Shown: piece after piece, positions 7,816 to 16,420 of the stretch
Layout: each line of letters opens with the position of its first letter
Position numbering within the stretch: the stretch's first letter is position 1
Origin: an uncultured Lachnospiraceae bacterium
GTDB lineage: Bacteria > Bacillota > Clostridia > Lachnospirales > Lachnospiraceae
NCBI GenBank assembly: GCA_947628705.1
Contig: CANRAZ010000015.1
Span: 1 to 41,428 of the forward strand
Direction: 5' to 3'
DNA: 41,428 nucleotides
Notes under the pieces: generated by a model
Told to the model about the DNA's origin: nothing
Seen by the model: only the letters and a program-made list of their open reading frames with translations
Databases searched by the model: none
Translations under genes and position numbers: made by a program

Positions 7816-10800
7816 CTAGCGCCTGCGAACGCTCAGGACGACGTCTTCGCCGTTAAGCGACCATTCTTTGCTTATTTCGTCCTTTTCGCCGTATCTTATT
7901 TCGTCCGCCATTACGATGCGTTTGATCTCTTCTTCATTGTTCCTGCATATTTCCTCGATCTTAACGTTGCCGGAAATGCCAAGGACAATTTTATCCATGA
8001 CCTCAAAGCCCGAATCCTTACGCATAGTCTGTACTTTTGAAATAATTTCTCTTACGAAGCCCTCTTCAATAAGCTCCTCTGTAAGATTGGTGTCAAGCAC
8101 TACCGTAACACCCCTGTCCGTGGCGGAAACATAGCCTTCCTTCTGAGCTGCTTCAATAAGGAGATCCTCTCTCATTATCTTTTCTTCCACGCCGTCGAGC
8201 ACAATGCTTACCCCGTCCGATTCATTGAGCTCTTCAATAGCTTTTGCACTGTCAAGACCGGCAAGCGCCTCCTTAACCGCTCCAATCCGCTTTCCGAACC
8301 TCTTGCCGAGAGTCCTCAGCTGCGGCTTAAAGCTGTAGCTGGTGAATTCGCTTACGTCTTCACTGAATATTACCTTCTTTACGTTAAGCTCCTCTTCGAT
8401 TATCTCAACGTAGAAACCGTCAAGACCCTTTTCGCTCTTAACGTACATTTTTGCAATCGGCTGACGCTGCTTGATGTTTGCGGAGTTCCGGCACGCACGT
8501 CCCAGAACGACCACCTCAAGCACCTTTTCCATGTCCGCCTCAAGCTCTTTATCGATCCATTCCTCTTTTACGGAAGGGAAATCGCAAAGATGGACGCTCT
8601 CCGGAGCGTCTTTGTCAAGACTGCAAACCAAATTCCTGTAGATATCCTCCGTCATGAAAGGAATCATCGGGGCAGCAGCCTTTGCAACGGTAACGAGCGC
8701 CGTGTAAAGAGTCATGTAAGCGTTTATCTTGTCCTGCTCCATGCCCTTTGCCCAGAATCTATCCCGGCACCTGCGCACATACCAGTTGCTCATTTCGTCA
8801 ACAAAATCGTCGAGCGCTCTTGCCGCCTCCGGTATCTGATAGGAATCAAGGCAGTTATCCACAGTTTTTACGACCGTGTTAAGCTTTGAAAGCAGCCATT
8901 TGTCCATTACCGCAAGCTTGTTATAGTCAAGACTGTATTTTGTTGCGTCGAAGCTGTCTATATTAGCATAGAGAACAAAGAAAGCATAGGTGTTCCAGAG
9001 GGTCCCCATGAACTTTCTCTGTCCTTCCAGAACCGCCTTTCCGTGGAAGCGGTTAGGGAGCCAAGGTGCAGAGTTCACATAAAAATACCACCTTATCGCA
9101 TCGGCTCCGTACTCCTTAAGGGCCTCAAACGGATCCACCGAATTTCCCTTGCTTTTACTCATTTTCTGCCCGAATTCATCAAGCACAAGTCCCAAAACGA
9201 TTACGTTTTCATAAGGAGATTTGTTAAAGAGAAGAGTGGACTCGGCCATAAGCGAGTAGAACCAGCCTCTTGTCTGGTCAACCGCTTCTGATATGAACTG
9301 TGCCGGGAACTGCTGCTCAAAAACCTCCTTGTTCTCGAACGGATAGTGATGCTGCGCAAAAGGCATTGCTCCGCTGTCGAACCAGCAGTCGATGACCTCA
9401 GGCACTCTGTGCATCGGCCTTCCGCACTTCGGGCAAGGAACCGTCACCTCGTCGATGTACGGTCTGTGAAGCTCTATGTTTTTATTGTCAGGGTTCCCGC
9501 TCTTCTCCGCAAGCTCCTCTCTTGAGCCTATCGACATCATTTCGCCGCACTCGCAGGTCCAGATGTTCAGCGGAGTTCCCCAGTAACGGTTTCGGGAGAT
9601 GCCCCAGTCCTGAATGTTTTCAAGCCAGTTTCCGAAACGTCCCTCGCCGATTGAAGGCGGTATCCAGTTTACTGTTTTATTGTTCCTTACAAGGTCGTCC
9701 CTTACGGCTGTCATTTTTATGAACCACGACTCTCTCGCATAATAGATAAGCGGAGTATCGCATCTCCAGCAGAACGGGTAATCGTGTTCAAACTTCGGTG
9801 CGGAGAACAGGAGTCCCCGTCCGTCCAAATCCTTAAGCACCTCCGGATCAGCCGCCTTTACGAAAAGCCCGGAGAAAGGGGTCTCCTTAGTCATCTGGCC
9901 TTTTCCGTCAACAAACTGAACGAATGGAAGGTCATATTTTCTTCCGACGTTCGCATCGTCCTCGCCAAAGGCAGGCGCAATATGGACTATGCCGGTACCG
10001 TCCGTCATGGTTACGTAGCTGTCGCAGGTGATGTAATGTCCCTTCTTGTTCTGTGCCTTAGCCTTTTCGGCGCTGCACTCAAAAAGAGGCTCATATTCTC
10101 TGTATTCAAGCTCCCGTCCCTTATAGGAAGCAAGAATCTCATAAGCTTTTGTTTCTTCGTTTCCAAGAGGGCCTAACACACGGTCCAGAAGCTCCTCCGC
10201 CATGTAATAAACATAGCCGTCGGCAGCCTTTACCTTGCAGTAGCTGTCGTCAGGGTTCACGCAGAGAGCCACGTTTGAAGGCAGAGTCCACGGAGTCGTC
10301 GTCCACGCAAGGAAATATGCGTCCTCGTCCTTTGCCTTAAAGCGCACTACCGCGGAACGCTCCTTTACGGTCTTATAGCCTTGGGCAACCTCGTGTGAGG
10401 AAAGAGGAGTTCCGCAGCGCGGGCAGTAAGGCACAATCTTAAAGCCCTTGTACAAAAGCCCCTTGTCCCAAATGGTCTTAAGAGCCCACCATTCAGATTC
10501 GATGAAATTGTCGTCGTAGGTTACATACGGGTTGTCCATGTCAGCCCAGAAACCGACGGTGCCGGAAAAATCCTCCCACATGCCCTTATATTTCCAAACC
10601 GATTCCTTGCACTTGCGGATAAACGGATCCATTCCGTACTCTTCAATCTGCTCCTTGCCGTCAAGCCCAAGCAGTTTTTCAACCTCAAGCTCTACAGGCA
10701 GACCGTGGGTGTCCCAGCCGGCCTTTCTCGGAACATAATAGCCCTTCATCGTGCGGTAACGGGGAATCATGTCTTTTATTACTCTTGTAAGAACGTGACC

Positions 10801-10968
10801 GATATGAGGCTTTCCGTTCGCAGTCGGAGGGCCGTCATAAAAGGTGTAGGTCGGGCCGTCCTTTCTGTTTTCCATAGATTTTCTGAAAATATCGTTTTCT
10901 TTCCAGAATTTCTCGACAGCCTTTTCACGGCGGGCGAAATCCATGTTTGTCTCAACCTTGTTGTACAT
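7816..10968 (-). CDS. ileS: Isoleucyl-tRNA synthetase, IleS2-like long form
   Basis: Charges tRNA-Ile. The class I signature PHIGH lies at residues 54-58 (GPPTANGKPHIGHVLTRVIK) and KMSKSKGNSVDPFEAL near residue 600. An editing insert, GTGIVHIAPAFGEDDANVGR, follows the first zinc-like pair CPRC. CECG and CPKC form a second cysteine cluster, and the long C-terminal anticodon-binding part ends without the zinc tail of E. coli IleS. This architecture of about 1050 residues matches the eukaryote-like IleS2 type. The start is the ATG of MYNKVETN, with AAAGGA 9 bases ahead; a TTG nine codons upstream gives a longer reading frame but has no ribosome binding site. It is followed by glgP. Confidence 0.95.
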   Translation of the reverse strand: MYNKVETNMDFARREKAVEKFWKENDIFRKSMENRKDGPTYTFYDGPPTANGKPHIGHVLTRVIKDMIPRYRTMKGYYVPRKAGWDTHGLPVELEVEKLLGLDGKEQIEEYGMDPFIRKCKESVWKYKGMWEDFSGTVGFWADMDNPYVTYDDNFIESEWWALKTIWDKGLLYKGFKIVPYCPRCGTPLSSHEVAQGYKTVKERSAVVRFKAKDEDAYFLAWTTTPWTLPSNVALCVNPDDSYCKVKAADGYVYYMAEELLDRVLGPLGNEETKAYEILASYKGRELEYREYEPLFECSAEKAKAQNKKGHYITCDSYVTMTDGTGIVHIAPAFGEDDANVGRKYDLPFVQFVDGKGQMTKETPFSGLFVKAADPEVLKDLDGRGLLFSAPKFEHDYPFCWRCDTPLIYYARESWFIKMTAVRDDLVRNNKTVNWIPPSIGEGRFGNWLENIQDWGISRNRYWGTPLNIWTCECGEMMSIGSREELAEKSGNPDNKNIELHRPYIDEVTVPCPKCGRPMHRVPEVIDCWFDSGAMPFAQHHYPFENKEVFEQQFPAQFISEAVDQTRGWFYSLMAESTLLFNKSPYENVIVLGLVLDEFGQKMSKSKGNSVDPFEALKEYGADAIRWYFYVNSAPWLPNRFHGKAVLEGQRKFMGTLWNTYAFFVLYANIDSFDATKYSLDYNKLAVMDKWLLSKLNTVVKTVDNCLDSYQIPEAARALDDFVDEMSNWYVRRCRDRFWAKGMEQDKINAYMTLYTALVTVAKAAAPMIPFMTEDIYRNLVCSLDKDAPESVHLCDFPSVKEEWIDKELEADMEKVLEVVVLGRACRNSANIKQRQPIAKMYVKSEKGLDGFYVEIIEEELNVKKVIFSEDVSEFTSYSFKPQLRTLGKRFGKRIGAVKEALAGLDSAKAIEELNESDGVSIVLDGVEEKIMREDLLIEAAQKEGYVSATDRGVTVVLDTNLTEELIEEGFVREIISKVQTMRKDSGFEVMDKIVLGISGNVKIEEICRNNEEEIKRIVMADEIRYGEKDEISKEWSLNGEDVVLSVRRR

Positions 10969-11010
10969 GTCTGTCTGTCCTTTCCTGCCGCGCAATGCGG
11001 CTTTTCTTCC

Positions 11011-11040
11011 AAAAAAGGGTAGTCTACCGTAATTCTACCC
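11011..11040 (-). terminator. Terminator-like hairpin in the ileS leader
   Basis: On the minus strand GGGTAG pairs with CTACCC around a 12-base loop, followed at once by TTTTTT (plus-strand 11011-11016). It falls between the ileS promoter and the ileS start, right at the predicted transcription start. It could act as an attenuator, catch read-through from proS, or be a protein-binding element. No T-box consensus is present. Confidence 0.5.
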
Positions 11041-11046
11041 AACAAT

Positions 11047-11074
11047 ATTATTATATTATTACAGTTTTTGTCAA
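11047..11074 (-). promoter_or_regulatory. Predicted sigma-A promoter of ileS
   Basis: Minus strand: a perfect -35 TTGACA (plus 11069-11074), 16 bp, then -10 AATAAT (17 and 18 bp spacings give ATAATA or TAATAT). The -35 lies inside an inverted repeat, CAGTTTTT at 11062-11069 and AAAAACTG at 11079-11086, which could be an operator. Confidence 0.6.
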
Positions 11075-11078
11075 CTGT

Positions 11079-11118
11079 AAAAACTGCCAAAGAAACCTTG
11101 TTCCACGGGGCTTTCTTT
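11079..11118 (-). terminator. Probable terminator after proS
   Basis: Minus strand: AAAGAAAGCC pairs with GGTTTCTTT (7 bp plus CC/GG around a bulged G), followed after five bases by TTTTT. It is moderate in quality and shares the T-run with the inverted repeat at the ileS promoter. Confidence 0.4.
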
Positions 11119-11199
11119 GTGCGTATGTCAATATCGGCCGACGGCTGAGCGCAGGACTCCGGCTGATTTTACCCGTATTTATAACGCGCTTAACGTCCG

Positions 11200-12633
11200 T
11201 TAATATGCCTTGCCCCAGTAAACCAGCGACTTGGCAGGCTTGCCGCAGCATATGCACCTGTCTGAGAGCTTTTCCTGCTTAAAAGGCATGCACCTTGAAG
11301 TAAGTCCTGCCTCTTCCTTAATTTTAAGCTCACAGTCTAAATCTCCGCACCACATTGCCTTGATGAAGCCCGGCTTTGTGTCGGCAGCCTCTTTAAAGCC
11401 GTCCCATGTAACAGCCTCGTAGGTATGCGCGTCTCTGTGCGCGCGCGCCCTCTCAAGCATATCGCTCTGCATCTTTTCAAGTATCTCTCCGACCCTTACG
11501 TCAATTTCGTCAAGCGAAACCGCAGTCTTTTCTCCGTTGTCACGGCGGCAGACAATTGCCTGATTAGCCTCAATGTCCTTCGGGCCGATTTCAATTCTTA
11601 AAGGAATTCCTCTCATTTCCTGTTCAGCGAACTTCCAGCCCGGACTCTTGTCTGAATCGTCAACCTTGACCCTGAAGGCTCCCAGCTTTTCCTTAACTGC
11701 GGCGGCCGCCTCAAGCACGCCCTCCTTTTTCTGCGCAATCGGAATTATCGCAACCTGAACAGGCGCAATCCTCGGAGGAAGCACAAGTCCCGAATCGTCT
11801 CCGTGAACCATAATTATCGCTCCGATGATTCTTGTCGAAAGTCCCCAGCTTGTCTGGTGAACATATTTAACCGTGTTGTCCCTGTCGGTAAAGGTCACGT
11901 CAAACGCCTTTGCAAAGCCGTCTCCGAAATTATGGGAGGTTCCCGACTGCAGAGCCTTTCCGTCGTGCATAAGCGCTTCTATCGTGTAGGTCGCCTCTGC
12001 TCCCGCAAACTTTTCCTTGTCGGTCTTGCGTCCCTTTATCATCGGAATGGCAAGCACCTCTTCGCAGAAATCCGCATACACGTTAAGCATCTGGATAGTT
12101 CTTTCCTCAGCCTCTTCAGCCGTGGCATGAACCGTGTGTCCTTCCTGCCACAAAAACTCTGCCGAGCGCAGGAACGGCCTCGTCGTCTTTTCCCAGCGCA
12201 CGACCGAGCACCACTGGTTGTAAACCTTTGGCAGATCCCTGTAGGATTCTACTATTCTGGAATAAAGGTCACAGAAAAGCGTTTCAGAAGTCGGTCTTAC
12301 GCACAGACGCTCCGTAAGCTCCTCTGTGCCTCCGTGAGTGACCCATGCCACCTCCGGCGCAAATCCCTCAACATGATCCTTCTCTTTGTTGAGAAGGCTC
12401 TCAGGTATAAACATAGGAAGATATACGTTCTCGACGCCCACGGCTTTAAAGCGCGCGTCCAGCTCCTTCTGAATGTTTTCCCATATGGAATAGCCCGCAG
12501 GCCTTAATATCATGCAGCCCTTAATGCCGCTGTATTCAACCAGTTCAGCTTTTTTAACTATATCGGTATACCACTGCGCAAAGTCCTCGTCCATTGAGGT
12601 AATGGCTTCAACCAGCTTCTTATCTTTTCCCAT
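11200..12633 (-). CDS. proS: Prolyl-tRNA synthetase, archaeal/eukaryotic-like (type 3)
   Basis: A 477-residue class II synthetase. It lacks the large editing insert of E. coli-type ProS and ends in the C-terminal zinc-type domain with the closing SLVYWGKAY typical of type 3 enzymes. Motif 2 is seen as [11 protein letters not shown] and [20 protein letters not shown], followed by [16 protein letters not shown]; motif 3 lies around [19 protein letters not shown]. Four cysteines in the tail ([18 protein letters not shown]) probably hold zinc. It charges tRNA-Pro. Translation starts at ATG with AAAGGA 12 bases upstream. It has a strong sigma-A promoter and a leader of about 160 nt that looks highly structured. 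The next gene downstream is ileS, which has its own promoter. Confidence 0.95.
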   Translation of the reverse strand: MGKDKKLVEAITSMDEDFAQWYTDIVKKAELVEYSGIKGCMILRPAGYSIWENIQKELDARFKAVGVENVYLPMFIPESLLNKEKDHVEGFAPEVAWVTHGGTEELTERLCVRPTSETLFCDLYSRIVESYRDLPKVYNQWCSVVRWEKTTRPFLRSAEFLWQEGHTVHATAEEAEERTIQMLNVYADFCEEVLAIPMIKGRKTDKEKFAGAEATYTIEALMHDGKALQSGTSHNFGDGFAKAFDVTFTDRDNTVKYVHQTSWGLSTRIIGAIIMVHGDDSGLVLPPRIAPVQVAIIPIAQKKEGVLEAAAAVKEKLGAFRVKVDDSDKSPGWKFAEQEMRGIPLRIEIGPKDIEANQAIVCRRDNGEKTAVSLDEIDVRVGEILEKMQSDMLERARAHRDAHTYEAVTWDGFKEAADTKPGFIKAMWCGDLDCELKIKEEAGLTSRCMPFKQEKLSDRCICCGKPAKSLVYWGKAY

Positions 12634-12799
12634 TGTAACCGTAAATCCTTTTGCATATTAATGTAGTGTGATTTTAGGTCCCTCTCCAGAGACCGTGCCG
12701 AAACGGCGGCAAACAAGGCTTTTTTCGCTGCAAAGTCTTTACAAAAGCCCTAATCAGCCTGCCTTTGGGGGCACCACCCCATAGTCAGCATACTTGTCT
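12634..12799 (-). promoter_or_regulatory. Structured 5' leader of proS, family not identified
   Basis: From the predicted start near 12793 the transcript would carry about 160 nt before proS. On the minus strand it shows a GGGG-TGGTG-CCCC hairpin followed by AAAGGCAGGCTGATTAGGG, a hairpin GGCTTTT/AAAAGCC spanning about 40 nt, and a GGTCTCTGGAGAGGGACC hairpin close to the gene. GTGCC in the first loop could pair with GGCAC downstream. No T-box consensus (TGGNACCGCG) is visible. It could be an unassigned riboswitch or leader; it might also simply be a folded 5' UTR. Confidence 0.4.
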
Positions 12800-12828
12800 A
12801 GTGTAAGCACATTTTTTTAATTTGTCAA
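12800..12828 (-). promoter_or_regulatory. Predicted sigma-A promoter of proS
   Basis: Minus strand: TTGACA (plus 12823-12828), exactly 17 bp, TACACT (plus 12800-12805). The predicted start is near 12793. Confidence 0.75.
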
Positions 12829-12995
12829 GGGCAAGATGTCAAGTTTTCAGCGGCGGACGCGTTCCGCCAGCCGTCATGTTTTAAACATATTGCTCTGCTT
12901 TGGGATCGATTGCTATTTTTCTTCCACGTAAAGGCATTAAGATAAAACCGTCAGCATAAATTTTATTGCAAAACTATAAAATACGGTGCAAAATC

Positions 12996-13475
12996 TTGAA
13001 AAAAATCAAATTCGGCAGTCTCTTTTTCTCAATACTTCTTCCATTGGCGATAGGCTCTGCGACGTCGCTTCTGGTAAACAAATTCAGCAGCTTTGACCCT
13101 TATGAATATATGCCGCGCTTTACTCCCCCCGATATAGTTTTTATAGCGGTGTGGACGGCGCTCTATGTGCTGATGGGAGTTTCAAACTACATAATAAACA
13201 ATCATTCCGATACGTCGGAGGCGGAGCTTCGCCAAGCAAATTCCACTTATATATATTCGCTTGCGGTAAATGTGGTTTACAGCATATGCTTTTTTATCTG
13301 CAAATGGCCTCTGCTGTCGTTTTTTGTCTGTCTGTACCTTGCAATTGTAATCATACAGACCATATGCCAGTATTTTCACATCAGAAAATCCGCCGCATGG
13401 CTGCAGGTTCCCTATGCTCTTTGGGTCAGCTTTGCTTCCGCTCTTACCTTTGCGGTATGGTGGCTTAACTGGTAG
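12996..13475 (+). CDS. TspO/MBR family (translocator protein homologue)
   Basis: A membrane protein of about 159 residues with five predicted helices. The family hallmarks YMPRFTPPDIVFIAVWTALY and LMGVSNYI are present, and the last helix ends FASALTFAVWWLNW. TspO proteins bind porphyrins and related ligands in the membrane; the role in anaerobes is unclear. The start is uncertain: there is no ATG before residue 49 of the longest frame, so one of two in-frame TTG codons (12966 or 12996) must be used, neither with a good ribosome binding site. The second is chosen because it gives the usual length. Divergent from proS; it stands alone. Confidence 0.8.
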   Translation: MKKIKFGSLFFSILLPLAIGSATSLLVNKFSSFDPYEYMPRFTPPDIVFIAVWTALYVLMGVSNYIINNHSDTSEAELRQANSTYIYSLAVNVVYSICFFICKWPLLSFFVCLYLAIVIIQTICQYFHIRKSAAWLQVPYALWVSFASALTFAVWWLNW

Positions 13476-13779
13476 GCGCGCCGGATAAAGGGAATTTCAG
13501 TGTCTCCTGCGCACGATATCCCCGAATTCTCTAAGGCTGTACATGTTTGTGCAAATTATACAAGACAATAAATCGATTTTACTTTAGAAAAGTAATTTCA
13601 AAAATGACTTTTCCGCAAAAAAGATTGGCTACTTTACGAATAGTTTTATTTGATAATTTTGATATAATTTTTATTGCATGGAAATCCGGCGCAATATCCC
13701 CCAGTCCTTATAAAAGGCTGTCTTACCGGTATGATCTTACCATCCCCTAATTTTCTTCAAAGGGCAGCAGCTCCCTTTT
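13476..13779. other. Convergent intergenic region
   Basis: About 300 bp between two converging genes. It is AT-rich in the middle with no credible gene. A weak hairpin AAAGGG/CCCTTT near 13760-13778 could end transcripts from either side; nothing else was recognised. Confidence 0.4.
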
Positions 13780-14829
13780 CTAACTATTGTTATCCGGATT
13801 CCATGCAAATATATTTTCCGTCTCGCTGACCACTGACTTTATAATAACAAGTCCTATCGGTCCTAAGATAAAGCCGCTTACGCCAAAGAGCTGTATTCCG
13901 ATGTACATCGACATTATAGTATAAATCGGTTTTACTCCGATCTTATCCCCCAGAAGCTTCGGCTCAAGGAACTCCCTTACTATCTGACAGGCGCCGTAGA
14001 TTATAAGCAGGGTAAATCCTTCCTTCAGGCGTCCGTTAAAAAAGGTTATGACCGTCCATGGGCCCAGTATCATTCCGCTGCCAAGCACCGGCAAAGCGTC
14101 CATCGCCCCTATTCCGAGTCCGATGAGCAGGGCGTAGGGATTCCCAAGAAACGCCAGTCCCAGCGAGCTTATTGCCGCGATTATCAGCATTAGTATGAGC
14201 TGAGTTTTAAGATACGCGGCTCCTGCTTCCGAAAACTTGTCGCAAATCCTTGTAACAACGGTTTTTTCACGTTCCTCCGCCTTCTTACTGGTGACCCGTT
14301 CATAGAGAATAAGCACGGCGGACACAAAAATGATTAAAATCACGCCCAAAAAGGCAACCAATATACCTGCAAAATTCAGCGTGATTTCCGTAACGCTGTC
14401 AATCAGCCATGACGATATCCTGTCTATGATCCCGCTTTCCTCAAAAATCATATTCCTTGAGGTTCCGATTTCCCTGCCTAAAATCCCGTCGGCTTTTGAG
14501 CACAGATTTTCTACTTCATTAAGAACCGCAGTCTCATATTCCGGAAAATGTTCGCTTAATCTTACAAGCTGCACCCATGCTATTTTTCCGAGAAAAAACA
14601 GCACGCAGCTTATGATTCCCATTACAATAAGAATCCCTGTAATGCTGCTGAACATAACAGGGAAGCGCAGCTTGCGGCTCATAAATTTTACAAACGGCGT
14701 CAAAAGCCACGCAAGAAAAAAGGCGAAAATAAACGGAAGAAAAAGAGGCAGCAGATATCTGAACGAAAGATACACTGCCGCCGTGACCGCAAAAATTATA
14801 AGTATATGCCTTGCTTTCTCCGTTCCCAT
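13780..14829 (-). CDS. AI-2E family (YtvI/PerM-type) membrane permease
   Basis: A 349-residue protein with about eight hydrophobic segments. The N-terminal helices include SFRYLLPLFLPFIFAFFLAW. A central soluble-looking stretch follows (about 90-150). The C-terminal signature of the AI-2E transporter/UPF0118 family is LIGLGIGAMDALPVLGSG, then EPKLLGDKIGVKPIYTIMSM and a final GLVIIKSVV. Named members export autoinducer-2 or act as ion antiporters; sporulation-linked YtvI homologues are common in Firmicutes, but the substrate cannot be told here. GGAGG precedes the ATG by 5 bases. It lies 124 bp downstream of the GH44-like gene, whose right-hand flanking repeat is in the gap. Confidence 0.85.
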   Translation of the reverse strand: MGTEKARHILIIFAVTAAVYLSFRYLLPLFLPFIFAFFLAWLLTPFVKFMSRKLRFPVMFSSITGILIVMGIISCVLFFLGKIAWVQLVRLSEHFPEYETAVLNEVENLCSKADGILGREIGTSRNMIFEESGIIDRISSWLIDSVTEITLNFAGILVAFLGVILIIFVSAVLILYERVTSKKAEEREKTVVTRICDKFSEAGAAYLKTQLILMLIIAAISSLGLAFLGNPYALLIGLGIGAMDALPVLGSGMILGPWTVITFFNGRLKEGFTLLIIYGACQIVREFLEPKLLGDKIGVKPIYTIMSMYIGIQLFGVSGFILGPIGLVIIKSVVSETENIFAWNPDNNS

Positions 14830-14933
14830 GCCTGCCTCCGTCGAAAAGTGCCGTTAAAAATGCCGCGGCAAATTACTTCCCTGATAATAGAGTATGCCGG
14901 AATGGCGGGAACATATACTGTTTTTTTAATATT

Positions 14934-14950
14934 TACAAAATCTTGCCTAA
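14934..14950. repeat. Flanking direct repeat, copy A
   Basis: TACAAAATCTTGCCTAA lies 3 bp beyond the stop of the GH44-like gene and matches copy B at 16331-16347 in 16 of 17 positions, in the same orientation. Together the pair brackets one AT-rich gene of 1.36 kb. Confidence 0.6.
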
Positions 14951-14953
14951 CCC

Positions 14954-16312
14954 TTAATCATCGATGATACAATCGGGAAACATTTCATATATCTTCTCTT
15001 TTTCTTCTTCTGTAAACTTGTCTCCAGAACAAATATATTCGAGATTATCAAATCCTCCCAATTCATCAATGGAATCATACTGCTTTTTCCCATAATTAAA
15101 AGTCAATTTAGCGGCATCCGGAAAGAATTCTGCCAAATCTTTGACTTTTACGTAGGTACCTCTAGTAAATATGCCAAAATTTTCACTTTCAAAATCAGTA
15201 CCGCTAAAAGAAATTATTTTACCTCCGCCTCCTTCGGTAAAAAAAATCCTGCATGAATATGAAGAATAATCAATATATTTCTCTTTTAAGCACTTTAATA
15301 CCGAGCGATATGTGTCCTCTATGTTATCCAGCTTTTCTTCTATGCGCCCTCCTGCCGTTAAGTCAAAAGTAATATTAATTTCCCTTTTTTCATTGTCTAT
15401 AGACGCACCGTCTAATTCCCAATAATTGCCGTACGCATTATGGCACGATGAAAATATAAAAATTAAAAATTTATTCCGATTGAAAAAAATTATGGCTATA
15501 TATATTACCGCAACTGCAGCTATAATCCCTACAAGGTATTTTTTTAGCTTTTTTTGACCAATATTGTATTTCTTACTTACAATGATTACAATAGCTACGG
15601 ATACCGCAAGAGCAGTAACAAGCGCAATTATAGAAGGAAGGGATAAATTCTTGCTTTTATTGTTTGTTCTTTCTTCTGAAGAAGTCTTACTGTTGAAATT
15701 ATTGGAGCTTTGTTTAATTTTTTCTTTTTCCGCAAAGCCATTATTCGTATATAAAACAAATTCAGTTACAGAAAGCGGTTTGATTTCGTATTCAAGCGTG
15801 TTATCTGTTACGCCTATAGGCGAATCAGGCTTGTTAATGATTGGATTGCCGAAACTGCTTCCTTTTCCGTCATAGTTCGTGTACATATTTATGGCTAAAA
15901 TTTGAAATTTGTTTTCATCAAATGACCAGAGCGTGGCAAAATACACATTGTTTTCAGCAAACACACCAAGCACGTCGGGCAGTCTTCTGCCTTCCTCGTC
16001 GCACTTCTGCTTCATTTTGTCCAGATAGCCATCCGTGCTGTAAAACCAGTCTGAACCGGCATTAGAAAGATTGTTTTCCCAGTTATATGCCGAAAACCTG
16101 TTGCCTCCAAGTCTGAATAACTTAGCTTTCATCGTCTTAAGATTTACGCCGCTGTTAACGCCGTAAATATACGGCGAAATCTCAGTTTCCTCTTCATCAG
16201 GATTTACAGTCACTGTGCCAGCATACGCAGAAGTGATTAAAACTATAAAAAGAAATACCGTGATGATTATTGATGACAAACGTTTAAAATGCTTTTTTAT
16301 TTTGCCGGCCAT
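14954..16312 (-). CDS. Membrane protein with an internally deleted GH44 (endoglucanase) domain
   Basis: A 452-residue protein. It has a signal peptide (hydrophobic IIITVFLFIVLITSAYA near 15-30), an extracellular part to about 225, two transmembrane helices (about 225-245 and 255-275) and a C-terminal soluble domain of about 165 residues that was not recognised. The extracellular part reads like glycoside hydrolase 44 cut and rejoined: ISPYIYGVN, RLGGNRFSAYNWENNLSNAG, then DVLGVFAENNVYFATLW and MYTNYDGKGSSFGN. The segments that carry the catalytic glutamates in the family (NEP and SEF motifs) are missing, so cellulase activity is not expected. It may be a glycan-binding or signalling remnant. 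It is AT-rich compared with its neighbours, has no strong ribosome binding site, and is flanked by direct repeats. Confidence 0.7.
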   Translation of the reverse strand: MAGKIKKHFKRLSSIIITVFLFIVLITSAYAGTVTVNPDEEETEISPYIYGVNSGVNLKTMKAKLFRLGGNRFSAYNWENNLSNAGSDWFYSTDGYLDKMKQKCDEEGRRLPDVLGVFAENNVYFATLWSFDENKFQILAINMYTNYDGKGSSFGNPIINKPDSPIGVTDNTLEYEIKPLSVTEFVLYTNNGFAEKEKIKQSSNNFNSKTSSEERTNNKSKNLSLPSIIALVTALAVSVAIVIIVSKKYNIGQKKLKKYLVGIIAAVAVIYIAIIFFNRNKFLIFIFSSCHNAYGNYWELDGASIDNEKREINITFDLTAGGRIEEKLDNIEDTYRSVLKCLKEKYIDYSSYSCRIFFTEGGGGKIISFSGTDFESENFGIFTRGTYVKVKDLAEFFPDAAKLTFNYGKKQYDSIDELGGFDNLEYICSGDKFTEEEKEKIYEMFPDCIIDD

Positions 16313-16330
16313 AACTACTCTCTATAAATG

Positions 16331-16347
16331 TACAAAATATTGCCTAA
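16331..16347. repeat. Flanking direct repeat, copy B
   Basis: TACAAAATATTGCCTAA lies 18 bp upstream of the GH44-like gene start and differs from copy A (14934-14950) at one position. Confidence 0.6.
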
Positions 16348-16420
16348 ACGTTTCACAAGGGGTGCAAAATGAACTTGCTTTATTTGAGTGCGAAAAGAGA
16401 TCAATAAGCTGCACCGCCGA

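Noticed and set aside
10969-10995. TTG start giving an ileS nine codons longer
   Set aside because: No ribosome binding site ahead of it, while the ATG of MYNKVETN has one.
12720-12793. Fluoride (crcB) riboswitch on the proS leader
   Set aside because: GGGG-loop-CCCC followed by CTGAT recalls it, but the conserved GAUGG loop, spacing and final CUGAUG element do not match; left as unassigned.
10969-12799. T-box riboswitch controlling ileS or proS
   Set aside because: The conserved T-box sequence and specifier arrangement are not found in either leader; the ileS leader is too short as well.
13547-13750. 67-residue ORF in the gap after the TspO gene
   Set aside because: No ribosome binding site and no recognisable composition; it lies in AT-rich spacer.
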